From contig NZ_CALMGQ010000130.1 in NCBI RefSeq assembly GCF_937863595.1, forward strand, positions 1 through 34,629: a stretch of 34,629 bases of DNA. Reading direction: 5' to 3'. The translations under genes were made by a program, and so were the position numbers. Under the pieces are notes generated by a model that made no database searches, was not told the DNA's origin, and saw only the letters and a list, made by a program, of their open reading frames with translations. Positions 1 to 8,585 of the stretch are shown here, in pieces. The DNA is from an uncultured Cytophaga sp. Lineage in GTDB: Bacteria > Bacteroidota > Bacteroidia > Cytophagales > Cytophagaceae. Numbering within the stretch: the first letter of the stretch is position 1; every line of letters starts with the position of its first letter.

Positions 1-313
1 AATTGGTTGACAATAAGCTTTTTTTTTTTTTTTTATACTTTTTATAATCGCCTCTATCCAATGCTTCTTTATTGATTGTAATTTCAACCATACGGTCGTT
101 TACCAATACAATTTTAGACACATCGTGCTGCAATACCATATCAAAGAATTTGTTTTTCGGGATTTTTTGAACGTCTCCAGAACTACTAAATAAAGCGATA
201 CCAAGTACTAAAAGCAACAGGGCGCTTATTAAAAAAATTTGATAATTGGTCTTTTGTACGGGATTCGGCAATGGATTTTTCCTCTTCTTATTATTTTCCT
301 CTGGCATACTCAT
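1..313 (-). CDS. ftsH: FtsH ATP-dependent zinc metalloprotease, N-terminal fragment
   Basis: Partial gene running off the left edge; about 104 N-terminal residues are visible. The protein begins MSMPEENNKKRKNPLPNPVQ, then has a strongly hydrophobic segment at about residues 26-45 (first membrane anchor), followed by the start of the periplasmic domain. FtsH is a membrane-bound AAA+ protease that degrades misfolded membrane proteins and some regulators; its ATPase and HExxH protease domains lie outside the window. The start is the ATG at 313-311, with a second in-frame ATG two codons later. The call rests on the Bacteroidota-type N-terminus (basic Lys/Asn/Pro-rich stretch, then one membrane helix) and on the position just downstream of rsfS (26-nt gap, same strand, probably one operon). 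A run of 16 A on the coding strand encodes five lysines near residues 94-98. The family call is an inference from a short segment. Confidence 0.75.
   Translation of the reverse strand, partial: MSMPEENNKKRKNPLPNPVQKTNYQIFLISALLLLVLGIALFSSSGDVQKIPKNKFFDMVLQHDVSKIVLVNDRMVEITINKEALDRGDYKKYKKKKKSLLSTN
19..34. repeat. A16/T16 homopolymer inside ftsH
   Basis: Sixteen consecutive T on the + strand, read as A16 on the ftsH coding strand. The reading frame runs from the start codon at 313 through the tract and on to the window edge with no stop. Tracts of this length are prone to polymerase slippage. Confidence 0.9.
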
Positions 314-339
314 ATCTATCTTTCCTTTACGAACAAATA

Positions 340-717
340 CTAGTCTAAATTTTCAATTTTTGTAATGACACCATCTCCCCATAATTCTTCCAAATTATAA
401 AAAGGACGTCTGTCTTTTCTAAAGATGTGTGCAACAACATCTCCATAATCAACAACGATCCACTCTTTTTGTTGTGCACCTTCTGTTCTCCAAGGATGAA
501 TTTTATCTGCTTTGAAAACAACTTCATCAATAGAATCGTGAATTGCGTCGACTTGTGTATCTGAATTTCCAGAACAAACAATGAAATAGTCTGCTACAGA
601 TTCTTTTAGCTTTCTCAAATCAATAATTGAAATGTTTTGCGCCTTTTTTTCTTGCATGCCCAAAACAATTAAATCTGCTAAAGATGTTTTTTTTGTTTTA
701 TTTTTTGTGTCAATCAC
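340..717 (-). CDS. rsfS: Ribosomal silencing factor RsfS (Iojap/YbeB family)
   Basis: 125 aa, the usual length. RsfS binds ribosomal protein uL14 and blocks joining of the two subunits when nutrients are scarce. Family hallmarks seen: the stretch VADYFIVCSGNSDTQVDAI (residues about 41-59), the HPWRTEG motif (about 74-80), WIVVDYGDVVAHIF (about 86-99) and the C-terminal FYNLEELWGD. The first usable codon is GTG at 717-715; no in-frame ATG lies near the expected N-terminus. It is followed after 26 nt by ftsH, an order common in Bacteroidota, and faces birA, whose start is only 6 nt away on the other strand. The promoter of each gene must therefore lie inside the other gene unless one true start is further in. 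Confidence 0.93.
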   Translation of the reverse strand: MIDTKNKTKKTSLADLIVLGMQEKKAQNISIIDLRKLKESVADYFIVCSGNSDTQVDAIHDSIDEVVFKADKIHPWRTEGAQQKEWIVVDYGDVVAHIFRKDRRPFYNLEELWGDGVITKIENLD

Positions 718-723
718 TATATT

Positions 724-1539
724 TTGAATCTATTTATCGAAATTTACCTAAAATTAACAATTTCATTGTACAATAACTCAGCCAATACAAAATTCATCGG
801 CAAAAGTATACACTTTCTGCCAAGCTGTCACTCTACGAATGAAGTAGCAAGTGCATTGATTCGTTCGGAGAAAGCAGTTAATGGACTGACAGTCATAACA
901 AACGACCAAACAGCAGGCAAAGGACAACACGGAAATACGTGGTATAGTTCAGCTAATTTAAATCTGACATTTAGTGTAATTTTTTTTCCAAAAGCACTTT
1001 TAGTAGCCGATTCTTTTCTTTTGAACATTATTTCATCCCTTGCAGTTGCCGATACCCTGGAATCTTTTTTAGACAATGACAAAAACGTCTGCGTAAAATG
1101 GCCCAATGATGTCTATATCGAACATAAAAAAGCGAGTGGGATTTTGATCGAAACTACGATACGCGGAAATAGCATTCATTCCATTGTAATAGGTATTGGT
1201 TTGAATGTGAATCAAGAAATATTTCAAATACCTACAGCCACTTCCCTATTTATAGAAAACGAAAAGAACCAAGATTTACAAGCCGTTTTTGATATACTTC
1301 TAGAACAACTTGAATATTATTATGAATTACTCTCTTCACAATCAAAAAGTGTTTTATTTGAACTATATAAAAAACGATTGTTTGGTTTAAATGAAGAAAA
1401 TAGCTTTAAAGATCAAGAAGAAGTATTTAAAGGTTTTATTCGAGATGTAGAAGAAAATGGATGTTTGATTATTGAGAAAGAATCTGGAATTCGAAAAGCC
1501 TATCATTTTAAAGAAGTTCAATTTGAAATAAAAAATTGA
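724..1539 (+). CDS. birA: Biotin--[acetyl-CoA-carboxylase] ligase (BirA, catalytic domain only)
   Basis: 271 aa as drawn. The enzyme activates biotin to biotinyl-AMP and attaches it to the carboxylase carrier protein of fatty-acid synthesis. Visible motifs: CHSTNEVA (about 35-42), the biotin/ATP loop QTAGKGQHGNTW (about 62-73), KWPNDVY (about 124-130) and KASGILIETT (about 135-144), then a C-terminal SH3-like domain. It lacks the N-terminal DNA-binding helix-turn-helix of E. coli BirA, as is usual in this phylum, so it should not act as a repressor. The start is uncertain: no ATG lies before the conserved region, the TTG at 724 is the longest choice, and an in-frame TTG at 766 (LYNNSANTKF) matches the usual family N-terminus better. 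Confidence 0.92.
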   Translation: MNLFIEIYLKLTISLYNNSANTKFIGKSIHFLPSCHSTNEVASALIRSEKAVNGLTVITNDQTAGKGQHGNTWYSSANLNLTFSVIFFPKALLVADSFLLNIISSLAVADTLESFLDNDKNVCVKWPNDVYIEHKKASGILIETTIRGNSIHSIVIGIGLNVNQEIFQIPTATSLFIENEKNQDLQAVFDILLEQLEYYYELLSSQSKSVLFELYKKRLFGLNEENSFKDQEEVFKGFIRDVEENGCLIIEKESGIRKAYHFKEVQFEIKN

Positions 1540-1707
1540 TTGTTCGAAATACATCGACGTTATAGCAATTCAACATTGAATGTCACTAATACGCATCACA
1601 AATAAAAACTACAAATCATTGATTTAATACACTAAATCAGTGAAATAATCTTTATAATATTATTTTTTTAGAATAAAAAACTAAATTCATGGAGTTTTAA
1701 ACAACAT

Positions 1708-1738
1708 TTGAACTTCAAAGGTTAAAGAATTATATTTG
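1708..1738 (+). promoter_or_regulatory. Bacteroidota-type promoter of ahcY
   Basis: TTG at 1708-1710 and TATATTTG at 1731-1738, a perfect TAnnTTTG -7 box, separated by 20 bp, close to the phylum's usual spacing. The ahcY ATG is only 14 nt after the -7 box, so the mRNA leader would be very short. If transcription starts downstream of 1753, the second ATG at 1771 would be the real start. Confidence 0.7.
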
Positions 1739-1752
1739 TAACCAAATTCATC

Positions 1753-3078
1753 ATGGAAAATAACAACACAATGATAAGTACAATTGAAAAATACAAAGTA
1801 AAAGACATCTCACTTGCAGCGTGGGGTAGAAAAGAAATTGAATTAGCAGAAGCAGAAATGCCTGGCTTGATGTCTATTCGTAAAGAATTTGGACCATCAA
1901 AACCGTTAAAAGGTGCACGTGTAGCAGGTTGTTTACACATGACAATCCAAACGGCTGTTTTAATTGAAACATTAGTAGAGCTTGGTGCAGATGTAACTTG
2001 GTCTTCATGCAACATTTTTTCAACACAAGATCATGCTGCAGCTGCTATTGCTGCTGCAGGTATCCCAGTTTTTGCTTGGAAAGGTATGAATGAAGAAGAA
2101 TTTGACTGGTGTATTGAACAAACATTATACTTTGGTGAAGATCGCAAACCATTGAACATGATCTTAGATGATGGTGGTGATTTAACAAACATGGTTTTAG
2201 ATCGTTTCCCTGAATTGGTTAAAGATATACGTGGTATTTCTGAAGAGACTACTACAGGTGTATTGAGATTGAAAGACAGAGAACGTAATGGCACATTGGT
2301 ATTGCCTGCGATCAACATCAACGATTCAGTTACAAAATCAAAATTTGACAACAAATATGGTTGCAAAGAATCATTGGTAGATAGTATTCGTCGTGCTACA
2401 GATGTTATGATGGCTGGTAAAGTTGCCGTTGTAGCAGGTTATGGTGATGTAGGAAAAGGTTCTGCTGCTTCATTAAGAGGCGCAGGTGCACGTGTTATTG
2501 TTACTGAAATTGACCCTATCTGTGCACTTCAAGCTGCAATGGATGGGTATGAAGTTAAGAAAATGATTGATGCCGTTAAACGTGCGGATATTGTTGTGAC
2601 TGCAACAGGCAATAAAAACATCATCACAGGCGAGCACTTTAAATCTATGAGAGATAAAGCAATTGTTTGTAATATTGGCCACTTTGATAATGAAATTGAT
2701 ATGGCTTGGTTGAATAAAAATTACGGTTCAACTAAAGTGACTGTAAAACCTCAAGTAGACATTTACACTATTGATGGTCATGATGTAATTATATTGGCAG
2801 AAGGTAGATTGGTAAATTTAGGTTGCGCAACAGGCCACCCTTCTTTTGTTATGTCTAGTTCATTTGCAAACCAAGTAATTGCACAATTGGAATTATGGCA
2901 AAATGCAGCTAAGTATGAAAACAAAGTGTATACGCTTCCTAAATCGTTGGATGAGAAAGTAGCTCGTTTGCATTTAGATAAAATCAACGTAGAATTAGAT
3001 GTACTTACAGCTGATCAAGCTAAATACATCGGTGTAACTGTTGACGGTCCGTATAAAACTGACGAATACAGATACTAA
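1753..3078 (+). CDS. ahcY: Adenosylhomocysteinase (S-adenosylhomocysteine hydrolase)
   Basis: 441 aa. This cytoplasmic NAD-dependent enzyme splits S-adenosylhomocysteine into adenosine and homocysteine, removing the by-product inhibitor of methyltransferases. Seen: substrate-binding [15 protein letters not shown] (about 60-74), [16 protein letters not shown] (about 78-93), the NAD-binding glycine loop [10 protein letters not shown] (about 229-238), [12 protein letters not shown] near 307-318 and the C-terminal KTDEYRY tail that completes the neighbouring subunit's cofactor site. Length and motifs are complete. It stands alone, with its own promoter upstream and a strong terminator 12 nt after the stop. 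The ATG at 1771 ([10 protein letters not shown]) is an alternative start that fits the family N-terminus better. Confidence 0.97.
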   Translation: MENNNTMISTIEKYKVKDISLAAWGRKEIELAEAEMPGLMSIRKEFGPSKPLKGARVAGCLHMTIQTAVLIETLVELGADVTWSSCNIFSTQDHAAAAIAAAGIPVFAWKGMNEEEFDWCIEQTLYFGEDRKPLNMILDDGGDLTNMVLDRFPELVKDIRGISEETTTGVLRLKDRERNGTLVLPAININDSVTKSKFDNKYGCKESLVDSIRRATDVMMAGKVAVVAGYGDVGKGSAASLRGAGARVIVTEIDPICALQAAMDGYEVKKMIDAVKRADIVVTATGNKNIITGEHFKSMRDKAIVCNIGHFDNEIDMAWLNKNYGSTKVTVKPQVDIYTIDGHDVIILAEGRLVNLGCATGHPSFVMSSSFANQVIAQLELWQNAAKYENKVYTLPKSLDEKVARLHLDKINVELDVLTADQAKYIGVTVDGPYKTDEYRY

Positions 3079-3090
3079 TTTTACAGAAGT

Positions 3091-3134
3091 ATTAAATAAA
3101 AAAACCTCCCAGTTGGGAGGTTTTTTTATTTAAT
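3091..3134 (+). terminator. Intrinsic terminator of ahcY, perfect 20-bp stem
   Basis: Arms 3091-3110 and 3115-3134 are perfect reverse complements with the 4-nt loop AGTT. The core CCTCCC/GGGAGG is flanked by A and T runs, so it has the form of a bidirectional intrinsic terminator. It lies 12 nt after the ahcY stop. Confidence 0.95.
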
Positions 3135-3387
3135 ACCATTTTATCACTTTAATACAAAATAATTACACAATACATTTTATATTATTTTTTTACATAAAAT
3201 CCACATTTTCAAAAAAATATAAGATTTATTGAACAAAAAAACAACGATAACGTTTATTAAAGAACAGTAATACAACTAAAACTTACTTCAAATTACCATT
3301 AACCAGTCAAAAATATCTTTAAATGAAATAAAGACATTTTATTTTCAGTTACTTATTTATTGTTCACAATCCTAACCAATTACCACT
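3135..3387. other. AT-rich intergenic region, no gene seen
   Basis: About 250 bp between the ahcY terminator and the next gene, very rich in A and T, with many stops in all frames. A weak TATCTTTA near 3311 resembles the -7 box of a promoter for the downstream membrane-protein gene; nothing else is supported. Confidence 0.5.
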
Positions 3388-3900
3388 ATGGAAACGAACA
3401 TCTTTATTCAAATTATTTTATTAGTCATCGTAACGACTACAATTTTGAATTGTCAAAAAAAAATAAGACAAGGTGCATCATGGGCATATCACATTTCCAT
3501 TATTTTATCCCTATTATTGATATCGGTTTCTGTTTTTATGATGATTGCTTTTTATAAAGCATCCACTGCAAATTGTAATTACATTGATTGTTCTGCACTA
3601 ATTATCTGGGGAATTATATTACTTATGTCAAGCCTCAATTTAATTTTAACCAAAAAAATTGAGATTACTCCAACCGATATTGTAATACACCCCTTAATTG
3701 GTGGTGCACATAAACACAACTTTTGCAAGGCTTTATATTTTACAATTCTAGAAAAGCACGACAGACACTGCGCGTGGAAAGAGCTTACGATTTGTTTCAA
3801 AGAAGACAAAGTACATATAAGCTCATTACAACATACAGATTTTGTTATCATACACAACCAATTATTGTATCATAGTATACCCGAAAATAAAAATGGTTAA
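3388..3900 (+). CDS. Small membrane protein of unknown function
   Basis: 170 aa, family not recognised. Three hydrophobic helices are visible: about residues 5-20 (IIQIILLVIVTTTI-like), about 36-55 (ISIILSLLLISVSVFMMIAF) and about 69-85 (LIIWGIILLMSSLNLIL). A soluble C-terminal part of about 80 residues contains ITPTDIVIHPLIGG, which has the look of a small beta-rich (PH-like) domain. The ATG at 3388 is chosen because the first helix follows directly. It stands alone between two intergenic gaps and shares no obvious role with ahcY or the glycosyltransferases. Composition and length argue for a real gene, but there is no functional evidence. Confidence 0.65.
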   Translation: METNIFIQIILLVIVTTTILNCQKKIRQGASWAYHISIILSLLLISVSVFMMIAFYKASTANCNYIDCSALIIWGIILLMSSLNLILTKKIEITPTDIVIHPLIGGAHKHNFCKALYFTILEKHDRHCAWKELTICFKEDKVHISSLQHTDFVIIHNQLLYHSIPENKNG

Positions 3901-4005
3901 GACTTAGGAGAATTTTCTTAGCGTAAAGCGGATTATAGCACAAGTACTTAAGTAAAACAAGGGCACTCTCCCTACTTTTAATTATCTTGCAGTATATTCG
4001 CAATT

Positions 4006-4878
4006 ATGAAAGTAGCAGGCTTTACCTTTATTCGGAATGCAGTTAAATATGACTATCCAATTATAGAAGCGATCACTTCTATATTGCCCATTTGTGATGA
4101 ATTTATAGTAGCACTTGGAAATTCAGATGACGAAACCCAGGCGCTTATTTCAGCTATTAATTCTCCAAAAATAAAAATCATCCATACTATTTGGGATGAC
4201 ACCTTACGAGAAGGTGGTAAAGTTTTGGCAGTTGAAACGGATAAAGCAATGGATGCCATTTCTAAAGACGTTGACTGGTGCTTCTACATTCAGGGCGATG
4301 AAGTTGTACATGAAAAGTATCTTCCAGTGATTAAAAAAGCGATGGAAGATAACTTGAAAAAATCACACATTGATGGACTTCTTTTCAAATACGAACATTT
4401 TTTTGGATCCTATGAATATCTAGGAGATGCACCAGATTGGTATAGAAGAGAAATACGTATTATTCGAAAAGACTCTACAATACGATCATACAGAGATGCA
4501 CAAGGATTTAGAAAGAGCAATCAAAAATTAAACGTTGCACTCATCAATGCTTACATCTATCATTATGGTTGGGTAAAAAACCCCAGTTTTCAAAAAGAAA
4601 AAATAAAATCATTTTCCAAACTTTGGCATAATGATACGTGGATAGAATCAAACATTCCTGAAGTTGAAATGTTTGATTATTCTTTTATCAAATCGCTAAA
4701 GCAATTCACAGGTACACATCCGGCAGTGATGCAACATCGGGTTAAAAACCAAAATTGGAAATTCGTATACGACTTATCCAAAAAAAATCTTTCGTTAAAA
4801 AATACATTCAAATCTGTCATTGAAAAATATACAGGTTGGAGAGTTGGCGAATATAAAAACTACAAAATACGTTCATAA
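4006..4878 (+). CDS. Glycosyltransferase, family 2-like (GT-A fold)
   Basis: 290 aa, first gene of a four-gene glycosyltransferase run. The N-terminus MKVAGFTFIRNAVKYDYPI is typical of a GT2 subfamily; the segment DEFIVALGNSDDET (about 32-45) binds the nucleotide, and IQGDEVVHEKY (about 94-104) holds the acidic metal-binding motif in the position of the DxD. The protein is soluble with no membrane helix, so it probably works at the inner face of the cytoplasmic membrane. The stop is followed 5 nt later by the next transferase, which indicates co-transcription. Substrate cannot be told from sequence; the context suggests lipooligosaccharide core or another surface glycan. Confidence 0.85.
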   Translation: MKVAGFTFIRNAVKYDYPIIEAITSILPICDEFIVALGNSDDETQALISAINSPKIKIIHTIWDDTLREGGKVLAVETDKAMDAISKDVDWCFYIQGDEVVHEKYLPVIKKAMEDNLKKSHIDGLLFKYEHFFGSYEYLGDAPDWYRREIRIIRKDSTIRSYRDAQGFRKSNQKLNVALINAYIYHYGWVKNPSFQKEKIKSFSKLWHNDTWIESNIPEVEMFDYSFIKSLKQFTGTHPAVMQHRVKNQNWKFVYDLSKKNLSLKNTFKSVIEKYTGWRVGEYKNYKIRS

Positions 4879-4883
4879 GTACC

Positions 4884-5675
4884 ATGAAAATATCTGTAAT
4901 TATTGGTTTTTATAAAAAATTAGACTTCCTATCCCTAGTGCTACAAGGCTTAGCCCTACAAACGTTCAGAGATTTTGAAGTACTTATTGCAGAAGACAAT
5001 AACGACCCAAATACGCTTAATTTTATTGAATCTCTTGGCTCGAAAATAAATTTTCCAATAAAAGTTGTACAACAAGAAGATATTGGTTTTCGAAAAAATA
5101 GAATTTTAAACGAAGCCATCCATCAGTCAAAGGGAGATGTGCTTGTTTTTTTTGATGGAGATTGCATACCACATAAAGAATGTTTGAAAGAACATTATTT
5201 AAACACGGAAGAAAAAGGGGTTCTCTCTGGCAGACGGGTGTTGCTATCCGAATCGCTCACAAAAAAGTTATTAAAAACAGATGTATATCGGTCCATTTCA
5301 TTTTCGAATTTAGTACTATCCAATTCCAAACATGTGGAAGAATCCATTTACTTCCCTTACCCATGGATACCAAAGAAAAAGAATCGGGGTTTATTGGGTT
5401 GTAATTTTTCACTTCAGAAAAAAGCACTCTTAGAAATAAATGGCTTTGACGAAGACTATCAAAAAGCAGGCGTAGGCGAAGATTCGGATATTGAATGGCG
5501 TTTACTAAAATTGGGTTATACAATTAATCCAATCAAGTTTAAAGCCATCGTGTATCACTTATTTCATGGTGCAAATTATGAAGAAGATGACGTACAATTC
5601 AATGCGAACATTATGCATACTAAAATAAATGCAGGAGTTATCTTTTGTACAAATGGGTTAAGTAATCATGTATAA
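4884..5675 (+). CDS. Glycosyltransferase family 2 with galactosyltransferase-type C-terminal motif
   Basis: 263 aa. Starts with the GT2 signature SVIIGFYKKLDFLSLVLQGL; the donor-site aspartates are in LIAEDNND (about 34-41) and the DxD motif is FFDGDCIPH (about 89-97). The C-terminal half carries GCNFSLQKKALLEINGFDED and GVGEDSDIEWRLLKLGY, the pattern of the Glyco_transf_7 C-terminal domain, where the ED pair is the likely catalytic acid region. It begins 5 nt after the previous gene and its last 8 nt overlap the next start, so translation is probably coupled. Cytoplasmic enzyme building a surface saccharide; sugar specificity unknown. Confidence 0.88.
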   Translation: MKISVIIGFYKKLDFLSLVLQGLALQTFRDFEVLIAEDNNDPNTLNFIESLGSKINFPIKVVQQEDIGFRKNRILNEAIHQSKGDVLVFFDGDCIPHKECLKEHYLNTEEKGVLSGRRVLLSESLTKKLLKTDVYRSISFSNLVLSNSKHVEESIYFPYPWIPKKKNRGLLGCNFSLQKKALLEINGFDEDYQKAGVGEDSDIEWRLLKLGYTINPIKFKAIVYHLFHGANYEEDDVQFNANIMHTKINAGVIFCTNGLSNHV

Positions 5676-6432
5676 AAGCAAGACACCCATTTCGGTTATA
5701 CTCATTACCTTTAATGAAGAAGATAAAATTCGAAAAACAATCGAAGCAGTTTCTTCCTTAACGGATGATATTATTATAATTGATTCTTTCAGTACAGACA
5801 ATACAGTAGAAATTTGCAAAGAGCTTGGTGCAAGAGTTATTCAACAAGTATGGCAAGGCTATGGAAAACAAAAAAACACAGGTCATGCGTATGCTAAATA
5901 CGATTGGATCTTATCTATCGATGCAGACGAGGTAGTATCTCCAGCATTGTTAGCGGAATTGAAAAATCTAAACCCTCCTTCTGAAAAACAGGTATTCAGC
6001 ATCCCTTTTAAAACATATTTTTGCAATACCCTAATACGATTTGGCGGTTGGAACCCTCAATTTCATATTCGGTTATTCAACAAGAAAAACGTGCAATGGG
6101 ACACACTTGCAGTGCACGAAACCTTATCTCTAACAAACGACATAGTGGTTATTACCTTAACAGGTTTCATTGATCATTATTCCTACGACTCCATTGAAGA
6201 TTATACAAGTAAGTCATCCAAGTATACCGATTTATTTGCCATTCGATTAAAAGAACGAGGCAAAAAATCCTCTTGGACCAAAATGTATGTGAGTCCGCTG
6301 TTTACATTTATAAAAGAATATATTTTCAAGTTGGGGATTTTAGATGGTGCAATGGGATTTAAGATTGCTTGTTTGAATTATAATTACACCAAACAAAAAT
6401 ACCGCAAGCTTCATTTGCTGCTCAAGAAATAA
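5668..6432 (+). CDS. Glycosyltransferase family 2, WaaE/KdtX-like
   Basis: 254 aa. The architecture matches the WaaE/KdtX group that adds a sugar to the lipopolysaccharide inner core: N-terminal SVILITFNEEDKIRKTIEAV, DDIIIIDSFSTDNTVEI (about 31-47), WQGYGKQKNTGHAYAKYDW (about 63-81) and the DxD motif ILSIDADEVVSP (about 83-94). The C-terminal region has the HYSYDSIEDY segment usual in this group. The start overlaps the preceding stop by 8 nt and the next gene starts 2 nt after its stop. Cytoplasmic or membrane-associated; acceptor inferred only from family and neighbours. Confidence 0.88.
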   Translation: MYKSKTPISVILITFNEEDKIRKTIEAVSSLTDDIIIIDSFSTDNTVEICKELGARVIQQVWQGYGKQKNTGHAYAKYDWILSIDADEVVSPALLAELKNLNPPSEKQVFSIPFKTYFCNTLIRFGGWNPQFHIRLFNKKNVQWDTLAVHETLSLTNDIVVITLTGFIDHYSYDSIEDYTSKSSKYTDLFAIRLKERGKKSSWTKMYVSPLFTFIKEYIFKLGILDGAMGFKIACLNYNYTKQKYRKLHLLLKK

Positions 6433-6434
6433 GT

Positions 6435-7505
6435 ATGGTTATTTTAGAAATAAATACCGAGAAAAATTGGCGCGGAGGCGAGAAACAAACGCTACTAACA
6501 GCGGAAGGACTCATTCAGCAGGGACATACCGTACATTTGGCTTGCAAAACGCATTCTGCCTTATACCAAAAAGCAACGTCAAAAAACATCCCTATCATCG
6601 CTATACGTTCCAATATTCAGTTATTTTTATTTCTAGTATTCAAAGGGTTTCGCTACAACATTATCCATGCGCATACTCCAAAAGCCTTAACACCTTGTGC
6701 GCTGGCAAAACCTTTTTCCGCTGCAAAGGTGGTATTTTCAAGAAGACATTATAAAGTACCTACATCTTTTTTTTCTAAATGGAAATACAATGCAGCAGAC
6801 TATATAACAACCATTTCGCATTACATTAAAAACCGACTTGTGCAGACTGGTATTACAACACCTATTGATGTTATATACGATGCATCCATTTTAATCCAAC
6901 CCAACGCAATGCGTATCCAAAACGAATATAAAACGTTTGCGCAATCAAATAAAAAAATACTCGCAACGGTTGCTGCATTAGAAGACGAAAAAGATCCATT
7001 TACCTTAGTTGAAGCCATTGAAAAATTGTACAACAAACGAACAGATTTTATTTTCATGCATTTTGGAAGCGGCTCCTTATTAGATCAAGTAAAACAATTG
7101 ATAGTTGAAAAAAACTTGGAATCCGTTTATTTTTTCATGGGACAAACTTCTGCAATTGAAGAACTATATTCCCTATTTGATGTATTTGTAATGGCATCTA
7201 AAAATGAAGGATTTGGCAGCAGTGTAATCGATGCGTTTTTAAATAAAGTGCCCGTGGTAAGTACAGATGCAGGTGGATTGAACGAATTGGTTACTGATAG
7301 AGGCTATGTAGCAAAGGCTGAAAATGCAACAGATTTATTTGAGCAGATTCAATCCTGCTTGTCTAATTCCAACGAACAATTGATTGCGAATGCCTTCGAA
7401 TTTGCAACGACTCAATTATCTTCTGAATCCATTCAACAACAATACGCGGAATTATTTTTTAGACTAACTCAACCAACGATACATCCAACCCAGCGCAAAG
7501 TTTGA
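6435..7505 (+). CDS. Glycosyltransferase family 4 (GT-B fold)
   Basis: 356 aa, last of the four-gene run. N-terminal acceptor domain begins with a WRGGEKQTLLTAEGL glycine loop; NIIHAHTPKAL (about 76-86) is the usual helix-end motif. The C-terminal nucleotide-sugar domain has FMHFGSGSLLDQVKQLI (about 207-223) and SKNEGFGSSVIDAFLNKVPV (about 255-274). In the normal EX7E motif the second Glu is Asp here (EGFGSSVID). Probably completes the core saccharide started by the three upstream transferases. Its last 42 nt overlap, on the opposite strand, the end of the deacetylase gene, so the two transcription units converge. Confidence 0.88.
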   Translation: MVILEINTEKNWRGGEKQTLLTAEGLIQQGHTVHLACKTHSALYQKATSKNIPIIAIRSNIQLFLFLVFKGFRYNIIHAHTPKALTPCALAKPFSAAKVVFSRRHYKVPTSFFSKWKYNAADYITTISHYIKNRLVQTGITTPIDVIYDASILIQPNAMRIQNEYKTFAQSNKKILATVAALEDEKDPFTLVEAIEKLYNKRTDFIFMHFGSGSLLDQVKQLIVEKNLESVYFFMGQTSAIEELYSLFDVFVMASKNEGFGSSVIDAFLNKVPVVSTDAGGLNELVTDRGYVAKAENATDLFEQIQSCLSNSNEQLIANAFEFATTQLSSESIQQQYAELFFRLTQPTIHPTQRKV

Positions 7506-8582
7506 GTTTAACTTTGTTAAAAAAATCAATCTCGCGCTCGTTACTTTTCGCAATTCCATTCGATAAATAAATTCCTTTTTAAAACTGCGTGCATTTGTTC
7601 CTTTTTTACAGGTAAAGAAATACTGTATACCCAAACTTTTCATCCATGGAATAGATATCTGTGATTGATGTCCGTATGGCCAAGCAAAACCGATTGCCTT
7701 TTTGTTCGGTATATGTGCTTCAATTTGAGATTTATTTTCATTCATCTCACGTTTTACTCGATCTTCGAATTGAAGTTCCGTATACTTCTGAATGTGCGTA
7801 CCTATAAATGTTTCTGTAAAAAATTGCTTCCCTAATTCAATGCGTTTCTTTTTTGACAATTCTTGCAAGTTATTTTTCAGTGCATATTCTTTAAATAGCA
7901 CTTTCCCTTCCCTATCTATTTTATACCCTTGCGCAGTGAGTTCGCCACGCATTTTAAATAAAGGAAAACCTTCTTCTGGATCACCATCGAGCACAAAATA
8001 ATCCCCTGAAGAAACACCATTGGAAGAAACGCTATTTTTAAAATCGGTATTTGAAAACACCATGCCGTGCCTGTGCGAATGGCATTGAATGTCTACCAAA
8101 CCAGAAGCCTCCATTTCGTTTATCTCTTCCCAAGAAATATATTGACTGCTTGTTGCATCCTGTCCTTTAAAATAATTAGAAATCAACTGTGCGTTCAATG
8201 CATCTGAATGTTGGATCTGCACCAGAGGTCGTTCTGCTTTCTCTTTGATAAATAAGGTGTTTACAAAAAAAATAGCTTTCAAATTGTATTTTTTAAGAAG
8301 TGGAAAAACGATGCCGTAATTATCATAATATCCATCATCAAAAGTTAATACAACCGATTTGCCAGGAAGCTTCTTCCCAGCTTTAAATAAAATATCTATT
8401 TCTTTTAGTGTGTGCGTATGGTATTTTTTTTCAGATAAAAAAGAAAAAAAAGCATCTAAGGTTTCTGATTTTGTATTGGATGTAGTATCATTTACTTGAT
8501 GAAACAACCAAATAGGAACCCCTTGATTGTGAAACATACACACCAAAACAAAAATTACGCTAAGTACAATAAACAAAATCAT
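7464..8582 (-). CDS. Polysaccharide deacetylase (NodB homology, CE4) with N-terminal membrane anchor
   Basis: 372 aa. One hydrophobic segment at residues 1-16 anchors or exports the protein, so catalysis is outside the cytoplasmic membrane. NodB motifs: VVLTFDDGYYDNY (about 77-89, metal-binding DD), IQCHSHRHG (about 165-173, HSxxH metal ligands) and GFAWPYG (about 300-306). The insert between motifs 1 and 2 is longer than in the minimal domain. It removes N-acetyl groups from a sugar polymer, here probably the surface glycan made by the neighbouring genes. It follows the O-antigen-ligase-like gene by 3 nt (one operon) and its 3' end overlaps the convergent glycosyltransferase by 42 nt. Confidence 0.87.
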   Translation of the reverse strand: MILFIVLSVIFVLVCMFHNQGVPIWLFHQVNDTTSNTKSETLDAFFSFLSEKKYHTHTLKEIDILFKAGKKLPGKSVVLTFDDGYYDNYGIVFPLLKKYNLKAIFFVNTLFIKEKAERPLVQIQHSDALNAQLISNYFKGQDATSSQYISWEEINEMEASGLVDIQCHSHRHGMVFSNTDFKNSVSSNGVSSGDYFVLDGDPEEGFPLFKMRGELTAQGYKIDREGKVLFKEYALKNNLQELSKKKRIELGKQFFTETFIGTHIQKYTELQFEDRVKREMNENKSQIEAHIPNKKAIGFAWPYGHQSQISIPWMKSLGIQYFFTCKKGTNARSFKKEFIYRMELRKVTSARLIFLTKLNSNFALGWMYRWLS

Positions 8583-8585
8583 AGA

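Noticed and set aside
19..34. The T16 run as a terminator tail
   Set aside because: It lies inside an open ftsH frame and has no stem before it.
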